Source: Whitmania pigra (lineage: Eukaryota > Annelida > Clitellata > Hirudinida > Haemopidae). From it: DNA of 64,000 bases. The stretch is taken from the NCBI GenBank assembly GCA_021613335.1, contig JAJTWR010000308.1:3172501-3236500 (forward strand). The letters run 5' to 3'. Under the pieces are notes generated by a model. That model had not been told where the DNA came from. It searched no databases and was given only the letters and a program-made list of their open reading frames with translations. Below, one piece after another: positions 12,713 through 24,700 of the stretch. The position numbers and the translations under genes are program-made. The stretch's first letter is position 1, and the number at the start of each line of letters is the position of its first letter.

Positions 12713-13217
12713 ATCTCTTAATGGTCTTGCTATAAAAACTCTTTGAACACTTCTCAAAAGCATGGAACAAAATAGATACAATCTTGGTAATAGTGTCAGT
12801 TATCAGTCTTTTGCAGTCTTTATTGGAAAACAAGATGGAAGTCTTAGCCCATTCTCTTGGAACTCATTATGAAGATTCAAATTGGTAATTGTAATGAATT
12901 ACCACCACTGCTTTGGCTTTTTCTGGTGATGAGTCACTTGATTTTCTATATTGCTATAAGAGAAAATCATGAAACCCATTGGATGGTATAAATTATATGC
13001 AGCTTTTGGCCACACTTTTATGTTATAGTTTATGCACGGTTTGAATCTCAACAATGCCATATCTTCACAGTGAAGCTGTGTCCCAGAGCATGGTACAAAT
13101 GCATAACTTCAGTATTTGCTTCAAGAATTGATCTCAATTTATTTTAAAAAAAAACCCTTGTTTCTTTCAATGCAATTATAAAGGTTATTGTACATGAGCT
13201 GCATTTCATGCTCTGCT

Positions 13218-13341
13218 TTTTTTTTTTATTAACGTCCGTTGCATATCTAGATGATTAGGACGGTGCAACCGCAGCGGGGTTTGAACTCCGTGCTGCCATC
13301 GTGAGAGGTGCCGCCTTAACCGTTAGGCCATGCGGGCGCAA
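13218..13341 (-). mobile_element. tRNA-derived SINE
   Basis: Read on the minus strand it begins TGCGCCCGCATGGCCTAACG, with an A-box-like TGGCCTAACGGTTAAGG and a B-box-like GAGTTCAAACCCC at tRNA spacing. It continues into a non-tRNA tail (ATATGCAACGGACGTTAATA) and a poly-A (plus-strand T run at 13218-13229). Mismatches to a tRNA and the 3' tail argue against a functional tRNA gene. Confidence 0.7.
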
Positions 13342-13879
13342 GCGTTTCGTGCTCAGATCAATGATCCATTTATGGTTCTTGAAAGGGAGACTTTAACCAT
13401 GAAATCTCATGAAATTTCATGTTATAATTGATGTACGGTTTGGACCTCAACAATGCTATACTTTCCATAGCATGATGCATCTGATTTACTTCATCATCTA
13501 TTCCAAGAATTGATCTCAAATATTCAAAAATGTCTCTTAAGATTTGTACATTTAAAATATTTGATTTCCATATTTAGGGAGTTATGGGACACAGAGACTT
13601 GTTAAGCGCACTCTTTGCAGCGTGGAATTGGTTAACGAGTTCGTTACCGTCCTTTGAAGTATTGCTTCACTTTTGTCTTACAAATTATTATGCGTAAACA
13701 ATATGCATTCCAAAGTAGGAAGTTGGTGCAAATCTTAAGATAAAAATAGTTTCGAGGAAGAATTGAAGAGAGAACGCAATATCGAAGCGACTCGTGACCA
13801 ATTTTGGTCAATTGCAGCGAGCTCATGAATCGTTAACCAGTTCTTTGAAGTTTTTAAAGATTATTTATTAACAGACATT

Positions 13880-14762
13880 CAAAAAATCAATCATAAGAAT
13901 AATAATTATTCCTCATCATCAGCTAAGCCTTCAAATCCTGCCGGATCGCAGGCTAGTTCAAAGTCTGGATGGTCACTTTACTCCTTTCCTGTAGACTTAA
14001 TGACAGCATTTCTAAAGCCACTCAGAATCAAATCAGGAGACACTTTGTCCCATGCTCGTGCAACCCACGTGCATACCTCGGAATACAAGGCCTTCCTGTC
14101 TCGTCCAGACGGTGTGTGAGCGTATGTGCCATTCTGCATCCATTCCTCCCTCTCAGATCTGTCAATTTCTCAACGATTTGTAGTTGCAGTTTGGATGATA
14201 GACCACCCGGGATGATTGCAATGTGACATCCGCTTAAGTTGAGCATCTTCTTAACTGACTCTTTATGAGCAGTCATTGCATTCATGATCAACCGCGAGTT
14301 CCTTTGAAAAGAATCTCCTTTTGAGAACATTTCTGAATCCAGAGCTTCATGCTGAAAATGTTTCGCATTGTCTCTTGAAAATCAATATTGGTTTTGACTT
14401 GGTGCCAGCCGCAGAACATCCAAGTATGACTGTGAAACATGTCCGTTCGTAACCACTTGCTGTTATTGCCATAGTTTTGGCGCCAGATGATTTCACTAGT
14501 GGGAATGTCAAAAGCTATCTCTTCCTTTGTTCCAAGACCCATAGCTTTAGATCAGACTAACTTTGGCCAAGGCATGCACGTTTTCTCAGGTTCAGTTTCT
14601 CAAGCAATCATTCCTTCTTTCTCCATTCGCGAACCGACACTTCATTAACGTTGAACTCCCGAGCAGCTGCTCTGTTACCTTTGTCTTTTGCTCTAGAAAT
14701 AACTTGAAGCTTGTAGGCAACAGTGTATGAGTTACGTTTATCAGCCACTTTCTTAACGACGT
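13880..14762 (-). pseudogene. Broken pogo-family transposase
   Basis: Minus-strand fragments follow pogo order. An N-terminal HTH at about 14762-14610 reads YTVAYKLQVISRAKDKGNRA and REFNVNEVSVREWRKKE, then hits a stop. DDE-domain pieces at 14542-14030 include FDIPTSEIIW, MKLWIQKCS, NAMTAHKESVKKML and HIAIIPGGLSSKLQL, the usual AVIPGGLTSQLQP region. An acidic C-terminus ends in AGFEGLADDEE and a stop near 13910. The second catalytic segment normally reads LxxDSFxGH; here it is NAMTAH, so the catalytic Asp is lost. Stops and frame changes make it inactive. Confidence 0.72.
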
Positions 14763-14770
14763 CGATATTT

Positions 14771-14812
14771 CATTCTATTTATTTATTTGATTATAGTCCG
14801 TTGCATGACTAA
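14771..14812 (-). mobile_element. Tail fragment of the same SINE family
   Basis: The plus strand reads GATTATAGTCCGTTGCATGA and then ACTAAGATGATC. This matches the tail of the SINE at 13218-13341 (ATTAACGTCCGTTGCATATC, then TAGATGATTAGGAC). The tRNA-like head is missing. Confidence 0.5.
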
Positions 14813-15269
14813 GATGATCTTGACTTATATTTCAATCAAGAGCACTTCTATCTATATATCACTGTATTTATCACTTCAAGCATCGGCCGCTCAGCCAACG
14901 GAAGATTTTTTTACAACTTTTATATTTGATTGTTTTATATATTAGAAACTGCTTCAATTTAATATTTTAATATATATAATTTTAATTTAAATGTTAAATT
15001 ATTTTAGCCAAAAGAAAAAAAGGCGTCTATTGGTGCGTGTTAAATTCGTCTGCGTGTTTATTTCGTGAAAATACGGTATATTGAAAAATCTCATTTACCA
15101 TATTTTAGCAGCCAAATTTACTTTCTTTTAAGTGTCCACATAAATGATCTGGATGATGGAATATCTAGTCTTTCGCCAGCAGAAACTTATATAACGACAA
15201 AAGCCTAGTCTTTAACGTGGCTGATGTTAGCAGACACTCAAATTTAATTTGTAATGCGAAGTTTCAAAT

Positions 15270-15830
15270 GCATTTCAAAAATGGTCAAATATCAATTTTA
15301 GGAAGATTTTCATTTTTTTGCTCGACAATCCCCTTTCTCCAAACCATGTCGAAAGCTTTTCTCCAAGAATCATCCGCTTCTTGATCGAGGATGCGGCAAT
15401 ATCCCGCGTCAGTCTGACAATGTGGTCCACACATCCTCGGGCTCTTCTGAAACCAGCTTGGTACTGGTTCAACATGTTTTTACTCCCTAGGAATCATCTG
15501 AGTTTCGTGGCAATCACCCGTTCCAAAAGTTTGCAAAAAATGGACGTCAGAGATGGGACGATAAGAGGAGGGCAGTGCTTGGGTTTCCCTTTCTTAGGGA
15601 TTGGGACGACTGCAGCTCTCTTCCAGGAGCAGGAAACCATTCCTGATAACCAGGATTGGTTGAAGAGAGCTACGATCCCCTTGCGGCTAACGGTAGGGAG
15701 CCATCTGAGCATATCGTAGCTGATGAATTCCCATATTCTCACTTCGGAGATGCTGATGGTATCAGAGGGTGATTCCTCTGGGACGAAAAGTCCCGAGATC
15801 AGATGCCATTCAGTCTTGGTTTGCGCGAAG
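15270..15830 (-). pseudogene. Non-LTR retrotransposon reverse-transcriptase fragment
   Basis: Two minus-strand open frames make a 5' RT segment. The first has DMLRWLPTVSRKGIVALFN, WKRAAVVPIPKKGKPK and CKLLERVIATKLR; the second has LNQYQAGFRRARGCVDHIV. These are RT motifs 0-2 of Jockey/CR1-like elements. The catalytic palm (YADD) is absent and a stop lies between the two frames. It is a truncated, dead copy. Confidence 0.75.
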
Positions 15831-15839
15831 TAAAAGCTA

Positions 15840-17340
15840 CTTAATATTCACGTTTTCTCTGATTGGATACCAACTGTTCTTGCCGCCCGGGGCGGTCATA
15901 AGATTTACCGCCCCCTCTTGACCGCTAATAATAACTTTCAAAATTTTGAAAAGCCCTGAAATATTAATTTTCATGGAACTACAATCAAATTAAAAAGTTA
16001 GAAACAAATTTTCCGCGCTTTTCTTTCCGCAAAGTTTTATTTTTATAATGCTTTCAAAATTCAGTCCATCTGTAAGTTCCCTTTTTATATAGAGAACTGC
16101 TAAGTTTGAAAGCCGTGTCTGGATAATTGAAAGTAGTTTCTTATTAACATAAGTTTGTAGAATGAGCGCTCACAGCAAGCCGCAGAATCCCCAATGTTCT
16201 CTATAGGAAGCTCAAAAGTTGAAGATGTCCATCGTTGTTATCGTTTCCCGAAGTTTCCACAAAATCAATCTCTTACTTTTGGCAAAAAACTCTTCTTTCT
16301 CTATGTCTTCATCAACTACGCCAGGATGATAATCATAACTATCATCAAACAGGTTTTACAGTGTGAGAAACGTATATTTGTTGGCAAGACCATGAGCTTG
16401 CCAGATATTTCCTCAGTCAAACTGTCGACGGCATTTCCCGTCTCAACTCGGCGTTATATCCCAAAGATGTCTTAGTCAATTCACCACCATCCATTCTTTT
16501 CTTTTTGCGGATTCAACGCTCCATGCTTATCCCCATTTCAGAGAAGGGTTTTTTGGATTCTATTGCACTGTCTCTTTCTACGGAATACCGCGCCGCTTTC
16601 CTTCACTCTTTTCATTACGGACCTTTTTTGAAAAGTCACATAAAGATTATGAAAAATACAAAATGTATGGAAACTTCAGATTGCTCACGAATAAAATATA
16701 AAATCTGGTCTTGGTATAGAACGAATTGACTTATTTAATATTTCTCGTACATCAATCGATACGTTATACCAAATTGAAATCTGATTCTTCAATGGACACA
16801 GCAGTAAAACTGGAAAAAAGAGGCGGCCATTTTTTAAATTTTAAAATTTTTATGTATTCTCAAACTGCCGCCCCTCCCTTGGTACGCCACTGGTACCAAT
16901 GCTTCAAAATTTACCACGCTCGTGCTTCTTTTTATGCTTTTCGACTTCGCTCCTTAAACGTACTTGTCGCTTCCTTAGTAACTTCAATATCGGTTCGCCA
17001 TTATTTTAATAACAACAGTATTAATCACTTTCCGCCTATAGACAGATAACTTTCTAAACGTAATTTGTGATAGTATTTTATTAGTGCCCTTAACACAGAT
17101 TGACGATTAGGATCAGCAGTGGCTAAAGTAATTTCACCCGGGGACGAAAGTAGGTCCTTCAGTCATGATTTACTATTAATATCAACCAATCTAGTTCACA
17201 ACTTGGTCCTTATTCTCCTATCTTCTGTGTTTTATCGCTAGGCTGATGATGTATAAAAATTGGTTTATGATCAGGCGATTCGGGCTCTCCTCAAAAATCT
17301 TAGTGGTTAAGGACATAAACGCGGCTTTCTGTGACACACA
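15840..17340. other. Repeat-derived intergenic stretch without a recognisable gene
   Basis: Several 60-107 codon open frames occur but none shows a motif. A hAT-like end (complement of CAGTGGCGTACCAAGGGAGG) occurs at 16865-16892 on the plus strand, and GC-rich CCGCCC blocks near 15880-15920 echo it. The two may be the ends of one nonautonomous element, but no target duplication was found. The right part may include spectrin 3' UTR. Confidence 0.4.
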
Positions 17341-17917
17341 AATATGTATTTATATTTTAACGTACCGGGATCCAAGCAGCTCGTCACCAGTCAATTCGTG
17401 AGCCCATGCTCTGAGACTATTTCGACTCTTTGCGCTTTCACACAGCACTCTTAATGACAAACTATTTGCTGCCACAAGACAGTAACAATTTATTAGCCGA
17501 CTTCGCACATGTAGCACAAAGTATTTCAAATGGCAGTCACATCTAGCATTTCGTCGCATCAGAAGAAATAAGCAACAAGAAGCAGATGATTTTGATGTTT
17601 AACAAAAAACCAAAGAATGGTTTCGACCCCACAGATGCCACAGCAACTAAAGTGGCAAAAAATAAATCTCAGATCACAAATATAAAAAGCTAACACAGGG
17701 TTTTGTTTCAAGTCATCCTTGATGTTGAAGTATAAACGGGACTTTACTTAAGCAGGTTATCAGGTGTGATGAAAGCAAAGCAAACTACCAACCATTTAAA
17801 TCTAACAAGATGCAAAATTTTGAAATTTTTCCATTGTTTAAGTCATCTTAGACAATAAAATTAAAGACATTAAATCAAGCAATGTCAAAAGAATGGTGAT
17901 TTCTAGAGTTGAAAACA

Positions 17918-18703
17918 TCAATTGATGAAGAGGTCCTTGGTGAATGAAATGTAATCAAAGGCGTCAAGGAGCTGACGACCTGTGGAATCTTTGTAGAGCT
18001 TCATTCGGTTTCTGCAATATTCCGCTTGCTCTTTTGTCAAGTTCTGTAAAAATAACAGTCATAAAACATGAATGCAGAGTTACTGCATGAAATCCAACAA
18101 ATATGATAAGGAACTACATATATATATACTTGACAATGCACTGACTCCTTGCCTCCAAAGTTCTAATGCAATAACTTTAACAAAAACTTACAGCAAACAA
18201 TTCATTGGATGTTATGTATGGCTTGTCCCCAGTGGTGAGAGCTCTAAATGCAGCTTCAACTTCTTGAGCTGACTGGACATTCTCAGTCTCTCTGCTTATC
18301 ATGAATGCCATGTATTCTTGGAGCGAAACAAATCCATCCCTTTCGAAAAAAACCACACAAGCTCTAAAAATCAACCGACAAAGTTCATGTTTGCTATCCT
18401 TTTACCTGTTTGGATCGACGTGATTTAAAATGTCCTCAAATTCAGGATCTTTTTGTCCTTCCTCCACCATCGGAAGGTCGTTTCCAAGAGCCCTCAAACA
18501 GGATTTGAACTCTTGGTGGTTCAAACGACCGGTCTTGTCTTTGTCGAAATGTCTGGCAGCAACAACATCAAAAATACTCAGCATTCATGTTATAAAAATC
18601 AAGTGTCAAACAAAAGCGTTAAACAATGAACTTTAATCAAATTAGTTACTTGAACATCATGCTGAATTCTCTAAGAGCATCTTCTGTTACTCCACTCTGA
18701 TTA
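17918..18703 (-). other. Alpha-spectrin C-terminal EF-hand exons
   Basis: Exons 18703-18650, 18552-18406, 18339-18192 and 18043-17918 encode [18 protein letters not shown] and the EF-hand module. Loop 1 ([13 protein letters not shown]) and loop 2 ([13 protein letters not shown], split at an intron) keep calcium-ligand spacing. The last pair ([19 protein letters not shown]) is of the non-canonical type seen in this family. Confidence 0.92.
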
Positions 18704-21700
18704 CTAGTGATGGAAAACACTTGGTCAGTGACAAGGACAATTGTCAAGTTGAAATAAAAAATGCATACCATGCTTGGATCTGTTGCTCTAAATTGTGCTG
18801 CATTCTCATACCCAACTGATCTAATTGGTCCCATTGTTGAGCCAGTCCAACTGTGCTGTGTTCTGTATATCTGGAGAAAATTAATTAAAAGATCTTTAAT
18901 AAAAACAACTTTGAATCTTCAACAGAACAATTTCAATCAAGAAGCTATTTATATCTTTATATTTATATACCTTTTGAGTCATACATTTTACTTAATCTAG
19001 TCAAACTAGGTGCTACTTTGGGCATCTTACTTTAATTAAATAGAACAGAAAATAAAGTATCAATTAATTTAAATACATAGAATACTAATGTTATGCACAT
19101 TAATCAACATTAATAAGGACCTGTTGTCGAGAATTAATCTTTCCTCGAGGCTTGCACTCAGCTCCTCAATCCTCTTCAAAAGACTCCTCTGAGAACGCAC
19201 TTCAGCAGATTTTTTCTGGAGAGAGCACAAACAGCCATCAACAAATGACTATAGATTTTTTCTTAGAATTGAATCACATTGCACATTTTAACAACATTAC
19301 TGACCAAAACAATGAACGATACCCCTCATGATAAATGTAAACCTCATACCTTAGTGGCTTCTAATTGTTGCTCAAGAGTTCCAGAACCTTCTGTCATCGC
19401 AGCCCTTTGATTTAGCAAAAACAAAAGCAGAAACATAAATACAAATTGTATGCATGAACTCTACAATAAAAACCAATAATGACAGCAAACTCACCCATCT
19501 AGAAGCCAAAGCCTGAGAAAAAATAAAGTACCAAGTAAATCATTAAGCAGATCAAAACACACTAATCTAATTCTGACATTTATTCACCACGATAATAGTA
19601 AGGAATGATTAAAATTTGTACTTATTTATTTATATATATTTATATTATTATCTAATATTTAAAACACATAATTTATTCTTTTTAAAAAGACATATAGTGG
19701 AAAATGTTCAAAAAGAATTTGGGATGTAAGAAAATTAGCAGAATTATGACTCTGAACCTGGTGTCGGTCAACCATTGGTGGAATGCATTTGCGGTTACAG
19801 CGAATTGTTTTCTTAGGTCATCATTATCTTCTTGACGATGTTGCTCACTCAGGAGCTCTGCATCTCTTTCCTAAAATAAATAGAATACTTAAAAGTGAAA
19901 AATAAAGAAAACAAAACTGATAATCTACCTGGATAATCTTCTGAAGGTTCTTCCAGGTATCTTCAAGGGCTTCCATTGTGAACCAAGTGTAAGGGTTTGG
20001 ACCAACATTGAAACTCTTAATCTGCTTGTCCAATTGGGCAAGCTGGTTGAAATCTGCCTCGGCTGTACTCAGTGAAGCCTTGAATTGATCCTGAGCCTCT
20101 CTCAGGGTCTACAAAGACCACGTATGAGGCATAATAATTCATTCATGTGGCATCAAAGCAAATGACACATTTAAGAACTGTTACTATAAGAACAATTACT
20201 TAAATTGAACAGGAAGTGTTTCATTATATAGCATTGCATTTATTTGTAATTATGCTAGAATGTTATGCATTCCCAACCCTGATCTCCTCGACAGAGTTGC
20301 ATCTCACGGGGTCGGTCAGATCTTCCTCTGCATTTTCAAACCACGAGTTGAATGCAGAAGCCTTCTTGGCGAATGTCAGGTACAAATCCTCAACCTGTCT
20401 GTATTGCTCCTGCAGACGAAGAAGTCTTTGCTTCCGAGCATCCGAATCCTGGAGTAGCCTTTGCCATCTGGGGTTAAAGGAAACACATCGATGAGCAACT
20501 GACACCTAACTGATTTATCTTAGACACAACCTTGACATAACGTCATTGTATCTTTTCTCAATGGCTGGAGTTTGAGAATGTCTCGAAGCAACGAGCTGAT
20601 CTTTGAGAGAAGTTATTGTTTGTATTCCTTCCTTCTCAAACGCTTGCAGTCCAGCATCAAAAGTCTCCTAATGATAACAAATCATAATTTCTCAGAAAAT
20701 TAGTTTTCAGCAACATATAAGTTATCACCTACTTGTTTGGTTAGCAAAGTCTGGACAGAAGAAAGGTCACGACCGTAGTCCTCTGAGCGCACCTGTGCTT
20801 CTTTATCAGCTGTAAAGTCAAGTGGTTAATTGAAAAACTTGATAAATCAAATGTAAAATATTTAAATAATGAAATTGAAAGCAACAGGAATACTGACCAA
20901 TCCAGCTTTCAACCACATCTGTCTTCCAGATGAATTGAAGGAAAGCAAAGTTATCAACGAGGCTCGTCTTCCTGTCATCAGCAGCACTTTGTAGGGAGTT
21001 CAACTTAGCCTTCAAAGTCTGGCATCTCTGTTTGATGTTGTCGCTGTTATGATTGCCATCAGCAATGAGCCTGTCTCCCTCCTTAGTGATCTCGATGCAC
21101 CTATCCTCGTGCACCTTGAAGTCAGTTTCGAAAGCATTGTGTTTCTTCAGCAGTCCTTGGACAGCAGCTAAAGAGTCTCCATAATCATCACCAGAGAGCA
21201 GATGTTGTTTTTCATTTATCCAAGCTTCCTCCTCCTCGATGCTGGCAGCAAACTGCTGATAAGCCAAAGATTCCTCAAGTTTCTTGCCTCTTGTACCTGC
21301 CATCTTTTTCAAATCATCCCAATTACGTGCAAGTTGCTGCAGTTTCTGCTGGATGTCCCCAGTCATGAGATTCGATTCGGCCATGAGCTTCTCGCCGGTA
21401 TCTTGAACAGACTGCGGGTAAAAAGTCAAGTTACAAGACATTACACGCCCATAACCAAAAACACTACTCTTGTGTAATAAATAGAATGTCCAAATTTTCA
21501 ACCTGGATTGAAGGCTCGTGACTGGAGAGTTCAGCTTCCAAACGCTTGTGCTTCTTCCTCAGATTTTGGACACCAGTCAGATCCCTTCCATAATCATCAG
21601 AACCAACAAGAAGTTTCTTTTCTCTAAAGAAAGGTTTAAAAATAAAAGATTTTAATAACTGAAAACCATCACGGATTGACCAGTGACAATATCAATATAA

Positions 21701-24700
21701 CAATCTTATATTCACATAGTCTTAAAAAGTCCAAAATCATAAGCTCACTTGATCCAAGCTTCCTCATCATCAATGTCTCGGAAAAACTGATGTAGAGTTT
21801 GAGCTTCATTCAACCTTGCACGTCTGTGAGCTGCAAGCGTTCTCACTCTGAAAACACATAAAACCAACTTCAATTTTACTCGATTTCAACTGACATCAAA
21901 TAAACAGTTACAACTGTTGACCTTTCGTATCTCTCGTTGATCGACTGTTTCTTCTCCTTAATGTTCTCAGTGTCCCACATTCCAGTATCAATGAATGCAT
22001 TGGCTTGATCATTTAGATCCTTCACTCGATCATCATGGGTTTGAATGTCTGCCTCTAATAGTTTGTGTTTCTGAACAAGATTTTGGACTGTGGCAAGATC
22101 CTTTCCATAGTCCTCAGCTTCCAGCATGTGCTCAACCTGGCAGGACAGGCAAAGAATGCAGCAATTCAAATAGTAATGGATAACCTGGATGCAAATTAAC
22201 TCAGAGGATTGCATTCCTCATGCAAAATCATTAGCCAAACTTGTGTACATCTGCAACCCAACCATCGCTACCAAAAGCACCCTTGGGAAGGAATACTTTA
22301 GAGATGATAAACAAAGAGCATGCCTGAGACCATAGGTTCATGTTGCTATAAAAATATTGAACATTAACAATTCGATAACTCTGAATCGGAATACTAACTT
22401 CTCCAAGCCAAAACTCAAGATCTTTAACAGCAGCAGTATACATTCTTTGCCTGTTGGCCTCCTTCAGTTTGTCTCCCTTCTCAGAAGTCTTGCCAGTGAG
22501 ATATTGCCAATCTCCAAGCAATTTGTGAACTCGCTCCCTCACCGCATCTTCAGAACCAGCGCATTGTTCTTTCTCGATCAGTTCTGAAATTCAGACCAAC
22601 GTGCTAACAACTGCTAATTTTGATAAAGTACAACAAACATCACATACTCTCTCCCATCTTCAGGACTGTTTGAATTCTGTCGGTATTGGCAGCCAGTTCG
22701 GACTCGAAGGCTTGGTGCTTCTGGTGTTTTGCCTATGTAAAGTAAGGTGATAGTTAAAGAAATAAATGTATGGTGAATATGAATTTGTAATCTTGGTGCT
22801 ACCTGAATGTTGGATGGATCTTTATAAGACTCATCCATTGCAGTCTGAAGTTTCTCATTAATCCAAATTTCCATCTCGTCAACATCTCTGGAGAATTGTT
22901 GCAGAGACTGAGCCTCTCCAAGCTTCGCTCTGTTCTCAAGGAGGGCTTCCTTTAGTTTCCTCCATCTTTCAAGAACTTCATCTCTCCTGTTAACAATGCC
23001 TGGTGCATCATAATGTTCAGCCTAGAAGAACCAAGTTATTCCACATTATTGTCTGTAATGTTAACCATCCCATTGCCTAACAAAGATGCTGTACCTCGAC
23101 CAATTGCTCAGCAAACTGCTGCAAGTTGGCAATTTTCTCTTCCTGTGAGCTAATGGCCCTATCAAAGTCCTCATGCTTTTTAAGCAGGGCTTCAACACTA
23201 TCACCAGATCCATCCACACTGTCCTCAAGGGAAGCTTCCCTCGCTGCCATCCAAGTTTCAGCCTGTTCGCAGTCTCTGTGGAACAGCTGCAATTCATAGC
23301 ATTGATCCAGTTTGGCTTTCCTAGCTATCCAGGCACTGTACAAGAAAAAAGTGACATCGTAATGATTGGAAATTAATATATTATTTGTAATAATTTGCTG
23401 ACAAACCAAAAGCATGATAACTTTAATATTTAGAGCAGCATAAAAATTATTGGTCATCTGACTAACTTCTCCAACAAGTCCCTGGCCTCTTGCAGCTCCT
23501 CCAGTCTGTGCTTAACCTCAGGAGCAGCATAATGATTCTTCTGGAGAAGTTGATTCCCAAACAACTCAAAAGCCTGGAAAGTTCCATTCCTGGCATCAAT
23601 TTCCATCTTGTGTTCCTAAAGATGACAATCACAGATGAAAGCTAAATGGCAGAAAAGTGGAACTGAATCAAACCACTTTAATAATAATAATAATAATAAG
23701 TGCATTTGTTATTAAAAATTTAATATATTGATCATTATATATGCATTTACCTCCATTACCACTTCCCATTTATTTTAATAATTCATAAATAAACAATATG
23801 GCAATTAGTTAAATATTTAAAATTACCATTTGGTTAAAATAGTTAAATTAATAAATTGCAGAAAATGCATCATGATTTTAAGTATCAGCTTAACCAAATG
23901 CAAACTCGGTAAGTAATAAAACGCTTGTTGTTCACACTGAATCGTTAGTTTGAACAACCGGTGCCAGCTAAGAACCTCACTGAAGCAAGACCATGCTATC
24001 AAAAATCTTAAGTCACAATCCACTCAATGAAATGGTTACCCCTCGTTCAGCTGGATGTAAATGACTGTGCATTTCATTATACATATCCTGAAAAACATCC
24101 ACTAGTTTATATTACAAGGACCTATTTTAAAGAAAAGCAATTCCAAGTAATGGAATATAGTGAGGTATCACATCATCTTGGTCATTTATTCATGAAACCA
24201 TCCTAGTTTATTTGTAATGCGAGTTCCAAAGATTATCCACATTAAGTTAACATCTCAACAAGATCTTTAACTGTTAAATAGATGAGGTGATCCTTAGTTA
24301 AAGGTGAGCCTCGCAATACCCGCCAGACTTAAATATTTGGTCATATTTCCAATAGCATCATTTACATTTTTGACCATTCCTCAGCTTCTTCTTTTAATAA
24401 AAGCTTTTGTATAGATATTCAATATTATAGAAAATATACCAAAACATTTGACAAACCTTGTGCCTTTCAAGAAGAGCCTCAGCACCAGTGACATCCTTTG
24501 CAAGCTCATCAGAAGAGACCAAGGCAGTCATGCTCTTTATCCAGGACATCAAATCTCTTAACGAAGAAAGACAGACACATCATTTGATGTTTAATAGCTC
24601 ACTAAATGGCAACAATTCTGAACGTACCTGAAGTCACTTAGGAATCTCTGTAGATCATAAGAGTCCAGTAGTTTAAGTTTGCGAGCTTCAGAATTCATGG

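Larger units (their letters stand above)
11331..15078 (-). mobile_element. Pogo-type (Tigger/jerky-like) DNA transposon with later insertions
   Basis: The element has inverted termini: CCGTATTTTCAC begins at 11333 and its complement ends at 15076. Each is flanked by TA (11331-11332 and 15077-15078), the expected Tc1/mariner/pogo target duplication. Decayed pogo transposase lies inside on the minus strand (13880-14762). The 3.7-kb interior also holds a CR1 fragment, a MITE-like element, a piece of a dispersed repeat and two tRNA-SINE pieces, so it is an old element used as a landing site. 12720-13215 shows nothing I recognise. Confidence 0.7.

Noticed and set aside
13262..13341. A tRNA gene on the minus strand
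   Set aside because: The A and B boxes are there, but the cloverleaf is imperfect and a SINE tail with poly-A follows.
17350..17559. 69-codon minus-strand frame downstream of spectrin
   Set aside because: No motif or start context; more likely 3' flank or UTR.
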